Of a stretch of 13,088 nucleotides of DNA, positions 12,905-13,088 are shown in pieces (the stretch's first letter is position 1; every line of letters begins with the position of its first letter). The notes below the pieces were generated by a model that did not search any database, was not told where the DNA came from, and was given only the letters and a program-made list of their open reading frames with translations. The stretch spans positions 1 to 13,088 of the forward strand of contig CAAEOU010000329.1 in assembly GCA_900757695.1 (NCBI GenBank), read 5' to 3'. The translations under genes and the position numbers were made by a program. This DNA is from an uncultured Oscillospiraceae bacterium (GTDB lineage Bacteria > Bacillota_A > Clostridia > Oscillospirales > Oscillospiraceae).

Positions 12905-13088
12905 TGCGGTATCTTCCGTAGTGTTGATTTCAATGTACTCGGCAATCTTGCGGAGCTCGTCAGCGAATTTGAATTTCACGCTGATATTGCCGTTTTCATA
13001 GACCTTGATATAGTCCACAAGCTCAACCAAGATTTCACGGTTGAGGGCTTCAATGTTCTGATACTTCATAAAGGCTACCAGTGCAGGA
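12893..13088 (-). CDS. Large serine recombinase, C-terminal end (5' part outside window)
   Basis: The minus-strand frame is open from the window edge to TAA 12893, giving 64 residues. The sequence (MKYQNIEALNREILVELVDY, then IKVYENGNISVKFKFADEL and EYIEINT) matches the C-terminal region of large serine site-specific recombinases of Tn4451-like or IME elements in Clostridia. There a helix with EL-REILVELVDxIKVYE is followed by a two-strand VKF.F..EL unit. Such enzymes excise and integrate the element through short att sites. The catalytic N-terminal Ser domain is beyond the window, so activity cannot be judged. Together with the relaxase remnant it marks the right end of the window as mobile-element DNA. 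Confidence 0.75.
   Translation of the reverse strand, partial: PALVAFMKYQNIEALNREILVELVDYIKVYENGNISVKFKFADELRKIAEYIEINTTEDTAVAG

Overview
The window looks like chromosome from a gut-type Clostridia, most likely an Oscillospiraceae relative. This rests on a sporulation SpoIID-type protein, Gram-positive style lipoprotein, WYL and TetR genes, strong AGGAGG ribosome binding sites, moderate GC, and small proteins that resemble Oscillospiraceae families. Species cannot be assigned from sequence alone.

Left part, about 1-3450, is ordinary core genome. The 3' end of a SpoIID/LytB gene converges on secG. Then, all on the minus strand, come prfB with a GNAT acetyltransferase behind it and a YczE/YitT-like membrane protein. 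secG, prfB and the membrane protein each have a good sigma-A promoter with a 17-base spacer. From about 3530 to 5980 the sequence turns patchy: an alpha/beta hydrolase cut off just after its nucleophile elbow, an intact WYL regulator, and two gene starts facing each other that both lost their 3' ends. Two small unrecognised reading frames, probably also debris, follow.

The stretch 5984-7219 is a small regulatory module. A SLOG/YpsA-like nucleotide-sensor protein diverges from a ribbon-helix-helix protein and an XRE-type HTH protein. Two 8-bp direct repeats, 11 bp apart, lie inside the spacer of the SLOG promoter and are a likely operator.

The stretch 7456-11995 is the most interesting part. 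A TetR regulator with a perfect consensus promoter is followed by an adenylylsulfate-reductase-alpha-like/fumarate-reductase-like flavoprotein, a two-cluster ferredoxin, and a large extracellular solute-binding lipoprotein. Three related 16-bp operators (one over the TetR start, two in front of the flavoprotein gene) tie these genes into one predicted regulon. The two flavoprotein operators flank a perfect 12-bp hairpin. No ABC permease or ATPase follows the lipoprotein.

Directly after the lipoprotein stop codon, from about 11998, the sequence resembles a frameshifted relaxase (mobilisation protein) remnant on the minus strand. The window ends in the C-terminus of a large serine recombinase. 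The right end is therefore a decayed or truncated mobilisable element, which may have cut the transporter operon short.
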